DNA of 64,000 nucleotides from Neobacillus sp. PS3-12 (GTDB lineage: Bacteria > Bacillota > Bacilli > Bacillales > Cytobacillaceae), in contig NZ_CP133268.1 in the NCBI RefSeq assembly GCF_030915385.1, forward strand, positions 2,471,430-2,535,429, written 5' to 3'. Within the stretch, counting starts at the first letter, position 1, and each line of letters begins with the position of its first letter. This document shows, piece after piece, positions 25,557 to 33,785 of this stretch. The notes under the pieces are model-generated. The model did no database searches, had not been told where the DNA came from, and worked only from the letters and a program-made list of their open reading frames with translations. A program made the translations under genes and the position numbers.

Positions 25557-26213
25557 TTGCCAGCTAAAAGTTTGCTTGAATTAGCTTTAGCTCAAGCGAA
25601 AAGCACTGAAAAAATGACTGAGAAGCAGCAAAAAATCGTTGAAACGGCCATTCAAATGTTTGCTGATAAAGGCTATGCATCGACGTCAACGGCGGAAATT
25701 GCCAAAGCAGCCGGTGTGGCAGAAGGGACCATTTTCCGTCATTTCGGTTCAAAAGAAAACCTGCTGCTGTCTGTGATTTTACCCTTTTTGCTGAATGCTG
25801 TTCCAGTGGTTGCCGATGAATTTATCCAAGAGGTTTTAACGAAACCATTTAACAGCTTTGAGAGCTTTTTAACCACATTAATCAAGAATCGCTTGGAATT
25901 TGTTCGAGAGAATAAACAAATTTTTAAAATACTTGTCGTTGAGCTTTTGCACCGCGATGATTTAAGGGGTCAGCTCGTTTCCTTTTTCCAAAAGGTCCCT
26001 TATCAACATGTGACTGTGATTTTGGATACATGTAAACAGCGCGGTGAATTACTGGACCTGCCTAATCCCGTCTTGATGCGAACAATGTTGACACAAGTTT
26101 TTGGTTACTTTATGGTCCGCTTTGCATTGTTTCCCGATTTAAATTGGGACGATTCACTTGAAGTCGAGCAGCTTGTTCAGGTTATTTTAAAAGGAATTGG
26201 AAAAAGAGATTAA
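25557..26213 (+). CDS. TetR/AcrR-family repressor
   Basis: 218-residue repressor. The N-terminal helix-turn-helix (about residues 22-68: VETAIQMFADKGYASTSTAEIAKAAGVAEGTIFRHFGSKENLL) is typical; the C-terminal ligand domain is helical. The start is the TTG at 25557, eight bases after AAAGGTGATG. As third gene of the exporter operon it probably binds the palindrome at 23634-23657 and represses its own operon until an inducer is present. Inducer unknown. Confidence 0.88.
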   Translation: MPAKSLLELALAQAKSTEKMTEKQQKIVETAIQMFADKGYASTSTAEIAKAAGVAEGTIFRHFGSKENLLLSVILPFLLNAVPVVADEFIQEVLTKPFNSFESFLTTLIKNRLEFVRENKQIFKILVVELLHRDDLRGQLVSFFQKVPYQHVTVILDTCKQRGELLDLPNPVLMRTMLTQVFGYFMVRFALFPDLNWDDSLEVEQLVQVILKGIGKRD

Positions 26214-26250
26214 AAACGAGGAAGACATCAGTTGTCTTCCTCGTTTTTTT
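26213..26250 (+). terminator. Terminator of the ABC-tetR operon
   Basis: Perfect stem AACGAGGAAGACA/TGTCTTCCTCGTT with T7. Confidence 0.93.
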
Positions 26251-26268
26251 ACATTCGTATGAAGTTGA

Positions 26269-26372
26269 TTTCGCCGATTTTGCCAATTATTTCGCCAAAA
26301 TCATTGTTTATTTCGCTAAAATTTCATTTATACCGCCAAAAATAGGAATTATTCCGCCAATTAACATTTCCA
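26269..26372. repeat. Five-unit 21-bp periodic array, TTTCGCCAA core
   Basis: CGCC/CGCT cores at 26272, 26293, 26314, 26334 and 26355 (periods 21, 21, 20, 21), within units TTTCGCCAAAAT plus A/T-rich tails ending in TTA. Same architecture as the CGTGCA arrays (five units, 21 bp, behind an operon terminator in a convergent gap) but a different core word. Confidence 0.8.
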
Positions 26373-26393
26373 ACTAACAATCATTGACAAAAG

Positions 26394-27251
26394 CTATACT
26401 CGCTCCGACTTTAAAACTTCCCAAATGGCCTTTGCAACGCCGCTTTCATCATTGGGTGCTGTGACAAAATCGCATTTTTCCTTAATCAAGTCATCTGCAT
26501 TTCCCATTGCAACCGCTCTGCCGGCCTTTTCAAACATCGAAACATCGTTATAGCTGTCACCAACAGCCATCGTTTCTTCTAAGGAAATACCTCTTGAAGC
26601 AACAAACCTTTCAAGCGCTATACCTTTTTGCGCATGGATGTGCGTTATTTCCATGTTCCTGTGTCCAGAAGAGCTTACGGCAATATGGGCAACCCCTTCC
26701 AACGACTTCGCAGCTTGGGCTAGTTGGTTATCATCAAAGGAAAAAGCAAGGAGTTTATATACCTTGTTATCAAACAATTGATCGTAGCTAGCAATTTCCT
26801 TAATTCTTTTCGCTCTTTCCCGGGCAAATTTCTTTGCTTCCTCAACATTGGCTTTATCATTGGCACTTGCGACGATGTTAAGAATAACTTCTACTGATTT
26901 TTCACGATCATGGGTAAACTTCCCTTGGTCTGTGTAGACTTCGAAGTAGATTCCATTGTCAGATAATATTTTTGCAACTTCCAGAACCTGTCCCTTTGTT
27001 AACGGATTGGTTGAACTGATATCCCCATCCTTTGAACGCGTTTCCGCTCCATTGACGAGAATCATCGGGCACTCAATTCCTGCTTCCTCGAGAAGATAGT
27101 TGACCTCATCATAGCTGCGTCCTGTAGAAATGACTACCTCGATTCCGTGTGCCTGAGCATCAACGATCGCTTGTCTATTTTCAGAAGTTATTTTTTTAGA
27201 AACAGAATCCAACAAGGTTCCATCCATATCTGTTGCAATACATTTAATCAT
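26394..27251 (-). CDS. Cof-type HAD phosphatase
   Basis: 285-residue haloacid-dehalogenase hydrolase of the Cof/YwpJ/YkrA group, which dephosphorylates sugar phosphates, FMN or similar metabolites. Motif I DMDGTLLD at residues 7-14 (nucleophile and acid/base Asp), motif II VISTGRS, the type IIB cap in the middle, and motif III/IV ERFVASRGISLEETMAVGDSYNDVSMFEKAG. The start is taken at MIKCIATDMDG (ATG 27251, preceded by AAGGGTG), not the upstream ATG at 27272. Substrate uncertain. Confidence 0.88.
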   Translation of the reverse strand: MIKCIATDMDGTLLDSVSKKITSENRQAIVDAQAHGIEVVISTGRSYDEVNYLLEEAGIECPMILVNGAETRSKDGDISSTNPLTKGQVLEVAKILSDNGIYFEVYTDQGKFTHDREKSVEVILNIVASANDKANVEEAKKFARERAKRIKEIASYDQLFDNKVYKLLAFSFDDNQLAQAAKSLEGVAHIAVSSSGHRNMEITHIHAQKGIALERFVASRGISLEETMAVGDSYNDVSMFEKAGRAVAMGNADDLIKEKCDFVTAPNDESGVAKAIWEVLKSERV

Positions 27252-27305
27252 GCTGTTCACACCCTTATCCATTGTATTGCCATTTTACCATACTAGTTTT
27301 GCCTA

Positions 27306-27971
27306 TCATATATACTTGCTTCCCTCGCGATAGCTTAACCGAGAAACCTCATGATCTTGCAAAAATTCCTTTACTGAAGCGGGATTTGTCTTTGAATACT
27401 CCCGCAATGCCCAGCCAATTGCTTTTTGGATAAAAAATTCTTTGCTGCCAGCGTTTTTCAAGATATATTGATACAGCAGCCTTTCATTTGTATCTTGCTT
27501 GTGTTTTAGCTGAAAAAGGATGGCCGTGCGGCGAAGCCACATGTTTTCAGAAGTACTCCACCCATCAATATGCTCTTCAATCACTTCAGGAAACTTCCTG
27601 GCAATCGCTCCAACAGGCTTTGCGGCCAAGGTATCAACCGTATCCCACCATGATTTAGTGACAATGAAATGCTCCATCAACTGCAAATCAGGCTTCTCCA
27701 GTTTTTTCAATGATTTTTCTATGTATATTAATGCGGTATATTGATATTCTCTCTCATCCTTCTGCCACAATTCTTGAACAAATGTAGGATTAAATGGTTC
27801 CTTTAAAATCTCCATCTCTTTGAAAAACTGTTTTTCAAGTTCATTTCTTAGAGGTTTTTTAATTCCTAAAAAAGGAAAATGATCCTTCATATACTTTTCC
27901 ATTGGCCCTGCAGCGGCATCATTTCGGTTTTCTTCAAATATTTTGGTTAGGAAATCGACTGCTTTTACCAT
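27306..27971 (-). CDS. DNA alkylation repair protein (AlkD-like)
   Basis: 221-residue all-helical HEAT-like protein of the AlkD family, glycosylases that excise bulky or positively charged alkyl-purines. The core shows PFLGIKKPLRNE, QELWQKDEREYQYTALIYIEKS, FIVTKSWWDTVDTLA (the conserved WWDxVD catalytic region), MWLRRTAILFQL, and FFIQKAIGWALREYSKTNP. The start is set at MVKAVDFL (ATG 27971 with ribosome binding site AAAGGGTGG); the open frame upstream is not supported. A single gene, no operon partner seen. Confidence 0.9.
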   Translation of the reverse strand: MVKAVDFLTKIFEENRNDAAAGPMEKYMKDHFPFLGIKKPLRNELEKQFFKEMEILKEPFNPTFVQELWQKDEREYQYTALIYIEKSLKKLEKPDLQLMEHFIVTKSWWDTVDTLAAKPVGAIARKFPEVIEEHIDGWSTSENMWLRRTAILFQLKHKQDTNERLLYQYILKNAGSKEFFIQKAIGWALREYSKTNPASVKEFLQDHEVSRLSYREGSKYI

Positions 27972-28049
27972 AAAATCCACCCTTTCCAACATGCATAAAG
28001 CCCTTTTACCTTGCCATACTAATTTTAGCTTATTGAAAGGAGCAATGAA

Positions 28050-28205
28050 ATGACCAAGAAATACAACAAGGGCAGCAATAATCAAAACTCACCGAAGGCA
28101 GGTCACGCCGAGTCAGAATTTGCAACAGAGTTTACGAGCGGGGATAGCAGCAAAGGGAATAAGCGCAATAAAGGCCAACAAAGCAAAACCAATCCACACA
28201 CATAA
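28050..28205 (+). CDS. Small acid-soluble spore protein-like peptide (gamma-type?)
   Basis: 51 codons from ATG 28050 to TAA 28203, with a good ribosome binding site (GAAAGGAG, seven-base spacer). The product is hydrophilic, Lys/Asn/Gln/Ser-rich and without cysteine, and carries ESEFATEFTSG, which resembles the EFATE repeats of gamma-type SASP (SspE). Family members are usually longer and have two repeats, so this may be a single-repeat variant or another minor SASP. If right, it is made in the forespore as an amino-acid store; the expected sigma-G promoter was not verified. Confidence 0.6.
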   Translation: MTKKYNKGSNNQNSPKAGHAESEFATEFTSGDSSKGNKRNKGQQSKTNPHT

Positions 28206-28257
28206 AAAACCGCAAAAAAAAATGTCGAGAAACCCAATGGCACGAGTAAGCCCAGGG

Positions 28258-28402
28258 TTCGGACACAACTATGGAAATTTTGCTTCCCTTTGTCCGAAGA
28301 TATCCTGACTTCGGACACACCTGTGCTATATTCGGCTTCCTCTGTCCGAAGATACCCTGACTTCGGACACAACCGCGATATTTTTCGATCTTTGTGTCCG
28401 AA
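28258..28402. repeat. 52-bp periodic palindromic array (TTCGGACACA / TGTCCGAA)
   Basis: TTCGGACA begins at 28258, 28310 and 28362, and its complement TGTCCGAA at 28291, 28343 and 28395. The two full repeats (28291-28319 and 28343-28371) are 29 bp each, nearly identical and palindromic (TGTCCGAAG...CTTCGGACA), separated by unrelated 23-bp spacers. It lies in the convergent gap after the SASP-like gene. Confidence 0.88.
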
Positions 28403-28440
28403 ACCAGATTTCTAACTATATACTTGCATCAATAACCGCA

Positions 28441-28474
28441 AAAAAAGAATGCCACAAAAATGGCATTCTTTTTC
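28441..28474 (-). terminator. Bidirectional terminator after the tandem P-loop gene
   Basis: AAAAAGAATGCCA/TGGCATTCTTTTT with a five-base loop; A and T runs on both sides. Confidence 0.92.
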
Positions 28475-28476
28475 GA

Positions 28477-29580
28477 TTATTCCTGATAAACACCAGCTAA
28501 ATCACTAATTTCTTCTTCAATTCTTCTTCCGATTTCTTCCACCTTTGAAAAATCCATTGCTGCCACATAAATAGTTTCAAGCTCATCATGATATTGTTTT
28601 GCCCGTGCTAACCAAGCTGTAGCCATTTCCATTTTATTTTTATAGGAAGTAGCAATATTTTTTAGTGTGTCTTCGTAAATTTCATCGGTTCCCTGGGTGA
28701 TGAGCAGTTCATACATATCAATTATTTCATCGCCATCGCAGCTTGGGAAATATTCATGCGGGGCGGTGCTGTCAAAGATGGCAATGCCGAGTTCACGGAA
28801 AATTACCATATCAAGGCTATGTGGGTCAAAGCCACAGTGATAAACTTCAACATCAATGCCTCGTTCTTCTGCGGCAGAAGCCAGCTTTTTGAGTAATGTT
28901 GATTTTCCAGAACCAGGGCGTCCTTTGATAAAATATCTTTTTGGAATTTCCTCGGTTAAGTTAGGGACAAAATCAACAGCGCCTTTTGGTGTAGCCGCAC
29001 CAAGGAAACGGTGGCGGATATCAGACTGTTTATTGATTTTGATTTTTCCAAAGAATTTTTCGATTAATTTCTTGGTTAATTGGTCAGCTTTCTTAAAGTC
29101 CATATTGCTGATATAAATTTTTTCCCAATCATCATGAATTTCCAGCGCTTCCTTAAAGGTAGCATAGGCTGTCTGAAATGATCGACTGATTTGTGTTGTT
29201 AAGCTTTGGATCCTGTCTTTTTGCAGCTTTAAGGCTTTGGTATCCCATGCAGCGCCAAGGTTAATATATTCTTCTACTGCTCCTGGTGCTTTTGGTTCAA
29301 TAATATGCGGCGCTGTTCCATCAACAATACCCACTTTTAAGGCAGGGATCAACACACCATCAATGGAATCGTTATCAGATGAACAGTGGAGAAATTCAAT
29401 GTCAAAGCCTCTTTCCACCCATTGTCTGCCAATTTTTTTCATTAAAGAGGATTTACCTGTTCCAGGTCCTCCTTTTAAAATAAACAATCGCTCTAGACCT
29501 TGAAGGTTTGATTCATACAAGCTATGAAAACCTCGGGCTGTATTTCCGCCAGCAAAGTAATTTCTGATTTTCTCTGTCAC
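28477..29580 (-). CDS. Tandem P-loop ATPase (PRK06851-like)
   Basis: 367 residues made of two homologous P-loop halves: first Walker A GGPGTGKSSLMKKIG near residue 38, second GRPGSGKSTLLKKLA near residue 218. Each is followed by the same pattern (IEFLHCSSDNDSIDGV / VEVYHCGFDPHSLDMV, then a DGTAPH / DSTAPH motif). Both halves end with a YISNMDF / YVAAMDF segment. Members of this family are found in spore-formers and are of unknown function, probably nucleotide-dependent kinases or remodelling ATPases. Start GTG 29580 after GGGAG. Single gene. Confidence 0.8.
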   Translation of the reverse strand: MTEKIRNYFAGGNTARGFHSLYESNLQGLERLFILKGGPGTGKSSLMKKIGRQWVERGFDIEFLHCSSDNDSIDGVLIPALKVGIVDGTAPHIIEPKAPGAVEEYINLGAAWDTKALKLQKDRIQSLTTQISRSFQTAYATFKEALEIHDDWEKIYISNMDFKKADQLTKKLIEKFFGKIKINKQSDIRHRFLGAATPKGAVDFVPNLTEEIPKRYFIKGRPGSGKSTLLKKLASAAEERGIDVEVYHCGFDPHSLDMVIFRELGIAIFDSTAPHEYFPSCDGDEIIDMYELLITQGTDEIYEDTLKNIATSYKNKMEMATAWLARAKQYHDELETIYVAAMDFSKVEEIGRRIEEEISDLAGVYQE

Positions 29581-29712
29581 TTGCTTGCACTCCCTTTTTG
29601 CGTTATGCCTTTGTCAGTACTTCTTACAAACCTATCGTATGCATAACGGCAAAAATAGGTGAATGCCTATTACCATTTCGTTGGCTGTGTTAACTTTGGC
29701 TGTTGATTTCCT

Positions 29713-30198
29713 TTAACACATCCTTTTTGTTAGATCTGCAAAAACAGCATCACTCACATCTTTCAGGCTTTGCGGACTAACAACAATTTGTACGCCGATT
29801 TTGCCGCCGCTAACGACAATTGTCTGCAGCTCCTGGCTGCTTTCGTCAAGGAAGGTTTTGTATTCTTTTTTCATCCCAACGGGCGAGCAGCCACCGCGAA
29901 TATAGCCTGTCCATTTCTGAATATCTTTTACCGGAATCATTTCAACTTTCTTTTCGCCCGCAAGGTTTGCGCATTTTTTCAAATCTAACTCTTCTTCAAC
30001 CGGGATCACAAAGACAAAAAGCTCCTTACTTGCTCCTTGGGTCACAAGTGTTTTATATACTTCATGCGGTTTTTTTCCGACTTTGGCAGCAACGGAAACA
30101 CCGTCAATTTTTCCATCCTTGTTATCGTAGGTCAAAACCTCATAAGCAATTTTTTTTGCATCAAGAATGCGCATCGCATTCGTTTTAACAGTTGCCAT
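29713..30198 (-). CDS. ybaK: Cys-tRNA(Pro)/Cys-tRNA(Cys) deacylase YbaK/EbsC
   Basis: 161-residue editing enzyme that hydrolyses Cys mischarged on tRNA-Pro. Family hallmarks: N-terminal ATVKTNAMRILD, KVGKKPHEVYKTLVTQGASKELFVFVIPV (with the catalytic lysine region YKTLV), and YIRGGCSPVGMKKEYKTFLDESS. The start is put at MATVK (30198), seven bases after GGAAGGATG; three more codons upstream are open. Monocistronic. Confidence 0.92.
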   Translation of the reverse strand: MATVKTNAMRILDAKKIAYEVLTYDNKDGKIDGVSVAAKVGKKPHEVYKTLVTQGASKELFVFVIPVEEELDLKKCANLAGEKKVEMIPVKDIQKWTGYIRGGCSPVGMKKEYKTFLDESSQELQTIVVSGGKIGVQIVVSPQSLKDVSDAVFADLTKRMC

Positions 30199-30369
30199 GA
30201 ACATCATCCTTCCATCAGTCTTCTATCCTTGATTGTACACTTCTTTTCCATCAATTTGTCACCCGTTTGTCACTCTAATTCAAAAGACATATTGTACACT
30301 ATAGATAATTGGTATTATTACCCTAATTTACATCTTTTTTCAATTAATTAATGTTATCAATTTATAAAT

Positions 30370-30385
30370 AGTGAATAAATTCACA
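30370..30385. promoter_or_regulatory. Crp/Fnr-type palindrome before the radical SAM gene
   Basis: AGTGAATAAATTCACA matches TGTGA-N6-TCACA in 9 of 10 positions and is a perfect GTGAAT-AA-ATTCAC inverted repeat. It ends 23 bases before the start codon, which would suit repression or a very short leader. Confidence 0.45.
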
Positions 30386-30408
30386 AAGAATATAAGAGGG
30401 TGTTACAG

Positions 30409-32208
30409 ATGAAATACGATCTCGTTCTTCTTCATGCACCAAGCGTTTACGATTTTCGAAAAAACTCTTTACTTGCGGGTCCGATTAGTGATGTTGTTCC
30501 TTCATCACCAGTGTTTGAGATGTATCCGATTGGTTTAACGAGCATTGCTGATTATCTGGAGCGGTACGGTTTAAAGGTAAAAATCATCAACATTGCCAAT
30601 CGCATGTTAATGGACCAAAGCTTTGACGTTGAAGGCAAGTTGAGGAATATTCGGACCAAGCTATTTGGTATTGACCTGCATTGGCTTCCCCATTCACATG
30701 GCAGCATTGAGCTTGCTAAAATTGTCAAAAGGCTGCATCCAGATATCCCGATTATTTTTGGAGGCTTATCATCATCCTATTTTCATAAAGAGTTAATTCA
30801 ATATCCGTTTATCGATTTTGTGATGCGCGGTGATTCTACCGAAAAGCTGATGCTTCTTTTGATGAATAAATTGGAATCGGGCAGCACCCATTATGCTGAT
30901 ATTCCAAATTTAACTTGGAAAAAAGGGAACGAAATTGGCTATAACCCCTTGACATATGTGCCGAAGAATTTAGATGAATTTGATGTGCCAGGCTACCGCT
31001 ATACGATTCGGTCTGTTTTTAAATATAAAAATTTCCTTGATCCACTTCCCTATAACGGCTGGCTTCAATATCCCAACACCGCACTGTTGACCGCAAAGGG
31101 TTGTACTCAAAACTGTTTGATTTGCGGCGGTTCAAAGGATGCCTACTCGCAAAACTGTAATCGAAACTCGATTGCCTTAAGGTCTCCGAGCAAACTGGCT
31201 GAAGATATTCAGTTTATCCAAAGGTTTAGCCGCGCGCCTATCTTTATTCTGCATGATATTCGCCAGGGCGGAGCTGAGTATGTTGATGAATTTTTAGGAT
31301 TCTTGAAAAATATGAAACTCAAGAATGAACTTGTTTTTGAATTATTTCAGTACGCCGATGAGTCCTTTTTCAAAAAAATAAACGAAGCTGTTCCGAAATA
31401 TAGCATTGAAGTTACGCTTGAAACTCATGAAGAGAAGCTAAGGAAGTTAAATGGTAAGTTTAGCTGCACAAATGAAAAGATAATCGAAACCATGAATTCT
31501 GCCCTTAGACACGGCTGTAAAAAGATTGATTTATTTTTCATGGTTGGTGTTCCTGGACAGACATATAAAAGTGCCTTGGAAAACATCGATTTTTGTGAAG
31601 AAATACACATTAGGTGTGGAAATGATCCAAGACTTTTTTATTTTATCTCACCGCTCGCACCGTTTCTCGATCCTGCAAGCCCAGCCTTTGAGCATCCGGA
31701 AATATACGGATACAAAAAGTTCTGTCATAGTTTGGAAGACCACCGTGCGGCGATTACACAGCCAAGCTGGAAACATATGCTCAGCTATGAAACCAATGAA
31801 ATGACACGGGATGATATTGTGAATGCCACATATGATGCAGCAGAATTATTAAATGAGTTTAAGCTAAAATATTCGCTGATTGAAATTGATGCATATGTCG
31901 ATATTCAAAAAAAGATTGAAAAGTCGAAGGCATATATTGAAAGAATTGATCAACTTTTAACTCTTCCGCCTGAGGAGTACAACAGGGAATTAGCTAAAGT
32001 GAAAAAGGAAATAGAAGAGTTGAATCGATATAGTATTTGTGGAAGAAATGAATTAAAGTGGGAAGTTAAGAACAATTATGCGAATTTCTTTTCGCTTGCT
32101 TTAGTCGGTTTAGAGCAGCTATATGAAGACTATGCTATCAAAGTGCGGCATCAGCTAAGTCCGAAAAAACGTGAGCAGGTTGAGCTTGAGGTTGCGAAAA
32201 TTAAGTAA
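30409..32208 (+). CDS. B12-binding-domain radical SAM protein
   Basis: 599 residues. An N-terminal Rossmann/B12-binding-like domain (about 1-170: YDLVLLHAPSVYDF, YPIGLTSIADYLERYGLKVKIINIA, IIFGGLSSSYFHKEL) is followed by a radical SAM core with CTQNCLIC (CX3CX2C) near residue 230. A helical Lys/Glu-rich C-terminus follows. The usual cobalamin-binding DxHxxG is not evident, so true B12 use is uncertain. Family members of this length (TIGR04190-like) have no proven substrate. Start ATG 30409 after AAGAGGG. An Fnr-like palindrome just upstream hints at oxygen-responsive expression. Confidence 0.82.
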   Translation: MKYDLVLLHAPSVYDFRKNSLLAGPISDVVPSSPVFEMYPIGLTSIADYLERYGLKVKIINIANRMLMDQSFDVEGKLRNIRTKLFGIDLHWLPHSHGSIELAKIVKRLHPDIPIIFGGLSSSYFHKELIQYPFIDFVMRGDSTEKLMLLLMNKLESGSTHYADIPNLTWKKGNEIGYNPLTYVPKNLDEFDVPGYRYTIRSVFKYKNFLDPLPYNGWLQYPNTALLTAKGCTQNCLICGGSKDAYSQNCNRNSIALRSPSKLAEDIQFIQRFSRAPIFILHDIRQGGAEYVDEFLGFLKNMKLKNELVFELFQYADESFFKKINEAVPKYSIEVTLETHEEKLRKLNGKFSCTNEKIIETMNSALRHGCKKIDLFFMVGVPGQTYKSALENIDFCEEIHIRCGNDPRLFYFISPLAPFLDPASPAFEHPEIYGYKKFCHSLEDHRAAITQPSWKHMLSYETNEMTRDDIVNATYDAAELLNEFKLKYSLIEIDAYVDIQKKIEKSKAYIERIDQLLTLPPEEYNRELAKVKKEIEELNRYSICGRNELKWEVKNNYANFFSLALVGLEQLYEDYAIKVRHQLSPKKREQVELEVAKIK

Positions 32209-32213
32209 TACAC

Positions 32214-32253
32214 AAAAAGGGTATCCGATTTATTATGATCGGTACCCTTTTTT
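32214..32253 (+). terminator. Terminator after the radical SAM gene
   Basis: AAAAAGGGTA-CCGAT pairing with ATCGG-TACCCTTTTTT (one bulge), then T6. Confidence 0.88.
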
Positions 32254-32296
32254 CTGTTGATTTAACTTGTCAGCGGCAGTGTGTGACTTTATCATC

Positions 32297-33004
32297 TTAG
32301 TGACCGCCCAGGTAGGCATTTCTGATTTGGTCGCTTTGGTTCAGTTCTTCGGCAGTTCCTGAGGCGACAATTTTGCCTGTTTCGATGACATAGGCACGGT
32401 GTGCAATCGATAATGCCATGTTGGCATTTTGCTCAACTAATAAAATCGTTGTTCCCGTTTGGTTAATTTCACGGATAATATCAAAAATCGTTTTAACCAA
32501 CAATGGTGCGAGCCCCATCGATGGTTCATCCAGCAGAAGCAAACGAGGCCTTGCCATTAACGCCCGCCCCATTGCAAGCATTTGCTGTTCACCGCCGGAT
32601 AATGTTCCAGCTTGTTGCTTTTTCCGCTCAAGCAAACGCGGGAATAACTGATACACTTTTTCAAAGTCCTCACGGATCCCTTGTTTATCCTTGCGTAAAT
32701 AAGCGCCTAATTCAAGATTTTCCTCAACGGTCATCCCCGCAAAAATCCGCCGTCCTTCGGGAACATGAGAAATTCCTTTTTTCACAATTGCCTGGGCAAC
32801 TTTCCCGGCAATCGATCCTCCTTCAAAGGAAACCTCGCCTTTCTTTGGCTTTAGTAATCCAGAAATGGTTTTTAACAATGTACTTTTACCGGCGCCATTT
32901 GCTCCAATTAAGGTCACAATTTCCCCTTCGTTTATTTCCAGGGAAACACCTTTTAGGGCATGGATATTACCATAAAAAACATCAATATCATTGATCTTTA
33001 ACAT
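32297..33004 (-). CDS. livF: Branched-chain amino acid ABC transporter ATPase LivF
   Basis: 235-residue ATP-binding subunit of the LIV-type importer. Walker A GANGAGKST, signature LSGGEQQM, Walker B LLLLDEPSMGLAP, and the LivF-specific ISHVPEGRRIFAGMTVEENL. The start is MLKINDIDVFYG (ATG 33004), one base after the livG stop; the open frame further upstream is overlap with livG. Last gene of livKHMGF. Confidence 0.94.
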   Translation of the reverse strand: MLKINDIDVFYGNIHALKGVSLEINEGEIVTLIGANGAGKSTLLKTISGLLKPKKGEVSFEGGSIAGKVAQAIVKKGISHVPEGRRIFAGMTVEENLELGAYLRKDKQGIREDFEKVYQLFPRLLERKKQQAGTLSGGEQQMLAMGRALMARPRLLLLDEPSMGLAPLLVKTIFDIIREINQTGTTILLVEQNANMALSIAHRAYVIETGKIVASGTAEELNQSDQIRNAYLGGH

Positions 33005-33005
33005 T

Positions 33006-33785
33006 TTATGAAACCTCCTCGCCCAGGTATGCTTCGATAACCTTAGGATTGTTGCGGATTTCTTCTGGTGTACCTTGGGCAATCAATTGTCCATGGTCAA
33101 GAACATAGATGCGTTCACAGACGCCCATGACTAGCTGCATATCATGCTCAATCAGCAATACCGTTAATGAAAATCTTTCCCTGATAAAAGCAATTAACTC
33201 CATTAATTCATGAGTCTCCTGAGGGTTCATCCCTGCAGCAGGTTCATCCAGCAGCAAGAGTTTTGGATATGCCGCTAATGCCCGAGCAATTTCGAGACGG
33301 CGCTGCTGCCCATACGGCAGGTTTTTTGCCTTTTCATTGAGAAACCCTTCAAGCTTAAATATTTTTAAAAACTCAATTGCCTTTTCTTCCATTTCCTTTT
33401 CTCCAGAAAAGTAAGAGGGAAGACGAAGAATCGAACTTAACATCGAATGCTTGGCAAGTGAATGATAAGCAACCTTAACATTATCAAGCACTGACAATTC
33501 GCTGAACAAACGGATGTTTTGGAAGGTACGGCTGATTCCTTTTCGCGTAATCCGATGTGGCGGTAACCCATTTAATTTTTCCCCGCTTAAAGAAACCGTT
33601 CCTTCCGTAGGGACATAAACACCGGTTAACAGGTTGAAAAAGGTGGTTTTTCCGGCACCATTCGGACCAATTAAACCAACAAGCTCACCTTGTTTTAATT
33701 CCATATTTAAGTCGGAGACTGCTTTTAAGCCGCCAAAGCGAATCCCGACCTGATCGACTTTTAGCAATGGAGTATTCTCTGTCAT
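33006..33785 (-). CDS. livG: Branched-chain amino acid ABC transporter ATPase LivG
   Basis: 259-residue ATPase: Walker A GPNGAGKTT, LivG motif ISRTFQNIRLFSELSVLDNV, signature LPYGQQRR, Walker B LLLLDEPAAGMNPQET, and H-loop LIEHDMQLVMGVCERI. Its start overlaps the end of livM by four bases. Together with LivF it energises uptake of Leu, Ile and Val or related amino acids. Confidence 0.94.
   Translation of the reverse strand: MTENTPLLKVDQVGIRFGGLKAVSDLNMELKQGELVGLIGPNGAGKTTFFNLLTGVYVPTEGTVSLSGEKLNGLPPHRITRKGISRTFQNIRLFSELSVLDNVKVAYHSLAKHSMLSSILRLPSYFSGEKEMEEKAIEFLKIFKLEGFLNEKAKNLPYGQQRRLEIARALAAYPKLLLLDEPAAGMNPQETHELMELIAFIRERFSLTVLLIEHDMQLVMGVCERIYVLDHGQLIAQGTPEEIRNNPKVIEAYLGEEVS

Noticed and set aside
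28103..28372. Frames on the minus strand over the 52-bp array
   Set aside because: Their repeats (CPKSGYLRT) are only the translation of the DNA repeat.
28258..28402. Possible CRISPR array
   Set aside because: Only two full repeats, 23-bp spacers (too short for most types), palindromic ends and no cas gene in 64 kb; better described as an intergenic periodic repeat.
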